Shown here in pieces: positions 40,202 through 40,284 of a stretch of 40,284 nt of DNA. A program made the translations under genes and the position numbers. The first letter of the stretch is position 1, and the number at the start of each line of letters is the position of its first letter. The stretch comes from Streptomyces roseus (GTDB taxonomy: Bacteria > Actinomycetota > Actinomycetes > Streptomycetales > Streptomycetaceae): positions 169,204-209,487 of the forward strand of contig NZ_LFML01000149.1 in assembly GCF_001044425.1 (NCBI RefSeq), in the 5' to 3' direction. The notes below the pieces were generated by a model that had not been told where the DNA came from, did no database searches, and saw only the letters and a list, made by a program, of their open reading frames with translations.

Positions 40202-40284
40202 TCACGAGCGCCGACTTCACGCTCGACATCGTCATCGACTGGGGCGACGGGAAGACCGACACGGCAACCGCCCGGGGCAACCAC
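40198..40284 (+). CDS. Start of a PKD-like frame at the window edge
   Basis: From 40204 the frame reads TSADFTLDIVIDWGDGKTDT and continues to the window end. FTLDIVIDWGDG is the hallmark strand of a PKD domain, an extracellular Ig-like module. No ATG, GTG or TTG precedes it in frame; a CTG at 40198 overlaps the previous stop as CTGA, mimicking the common GTGA overlap. It is either a gene with a rare CTG start, a frameshifted continuation of the acidic ORF, or the first bases after a rearrangement. The window ends before this can be decided. Confidence 0.35.
   Translation, partial: MITSADFTLDIVIDWGDGKTDTATARGNH

Overview
The window looks like chromosomal DNA from a Streptomyces or a close actinomycete relative. 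The evidence is very high GC with strong third-position bias, many GTG starts, 4-base GTGA and TGATG gene overlaps, a single TTA leucine codon noticed in the coding sequence, and family types typical of that group: an ATP-binding LuxR (LAL) regulator, an acyl-CoA carboxylase with an epsilon subunit, an actinobacterial VanZ/two-component set and sedolisin-type secreted peptidases. No rRNA, tRNA, CRISPR array, insertion sequence or prophage was seen.

Layout. 0-1.3 kb: the end of korA and all of korB (2-oxoglutarate:ferredoxin oxidoreductase). 1.4-7.7 kb: a large LAL regulator on the minus strand, divergent from a 4'-phosphopantetheinyl transferase, followed by an AccB-type acyl-CoA carboxylase beta subunit and its epsilon partner. 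7.9-9.5 kb: a TetR regulator and an alpha/beta hydrolase that have both lost their 5' ends at one junction. 9.5-13.5 kb: an APH-family kinase, a secreted S53 peptidase and a DJ-1/PfpI protein. 13.5-16.1 kb: a VanZ / response regulator / histidine kinase operon. 16.2-19.6 kb: a MarR regulator with twin palindromes facing an NTF2-like gene, a 14-bp minisatellite, a small membrane protein, an HSL-type esterase and a HAD hydrolase. 19.6-26.2 kb: an XRE-type regulator without a proper start, two tiny overlapping genes, a secreted GDSL lipase, a PBP4-type DD-carboxypeptidase and an ABC exporter.

From 26.3 kb the content is more accessory. A cytochrome P450, an FAD monooxygenase and a methyltransferase lie on one strand. 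A MerR regulator with a clear operator diverges from a class II aldolase plus a carboxymuconolactone-decarboxylase-like protein. A glyoxalase-fold protein and a type II thioesterase follow. Together these resemble a small tailoring or detoxification neighbourhood without a core biosynthetic enzyme.

The most unusual region is 32.8-36.9 kb. Two AT-richer regulatory cassettes, each exactly 166 bp and about 72% identical without gaps, are packed with GCAACG/CGTTGC inverted repeats. One lies in front of a DUF4097-like gene and an alpha/beta hydrolase. The other lies between a regulator, which joins an IS30-transposase-type HTH to a MarR-type winged helix, and a small Lys-rich membrane protein followed by a P-loop protein. 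I read this as a self-contained regulon in which the regulator probably acts on both cassettes. The window ends with pobA (4-hydroxybenzoate 3-monooxygenase), an unrecognised protein and a very acidic low-complexity ORF that stops where a PKD-like reading frame begins.

Simple-sequence expansions recur inside genes across the window (TPA, PTPG, DP, Gly8, EA9, Gly12), mostly at domain edges or loops.
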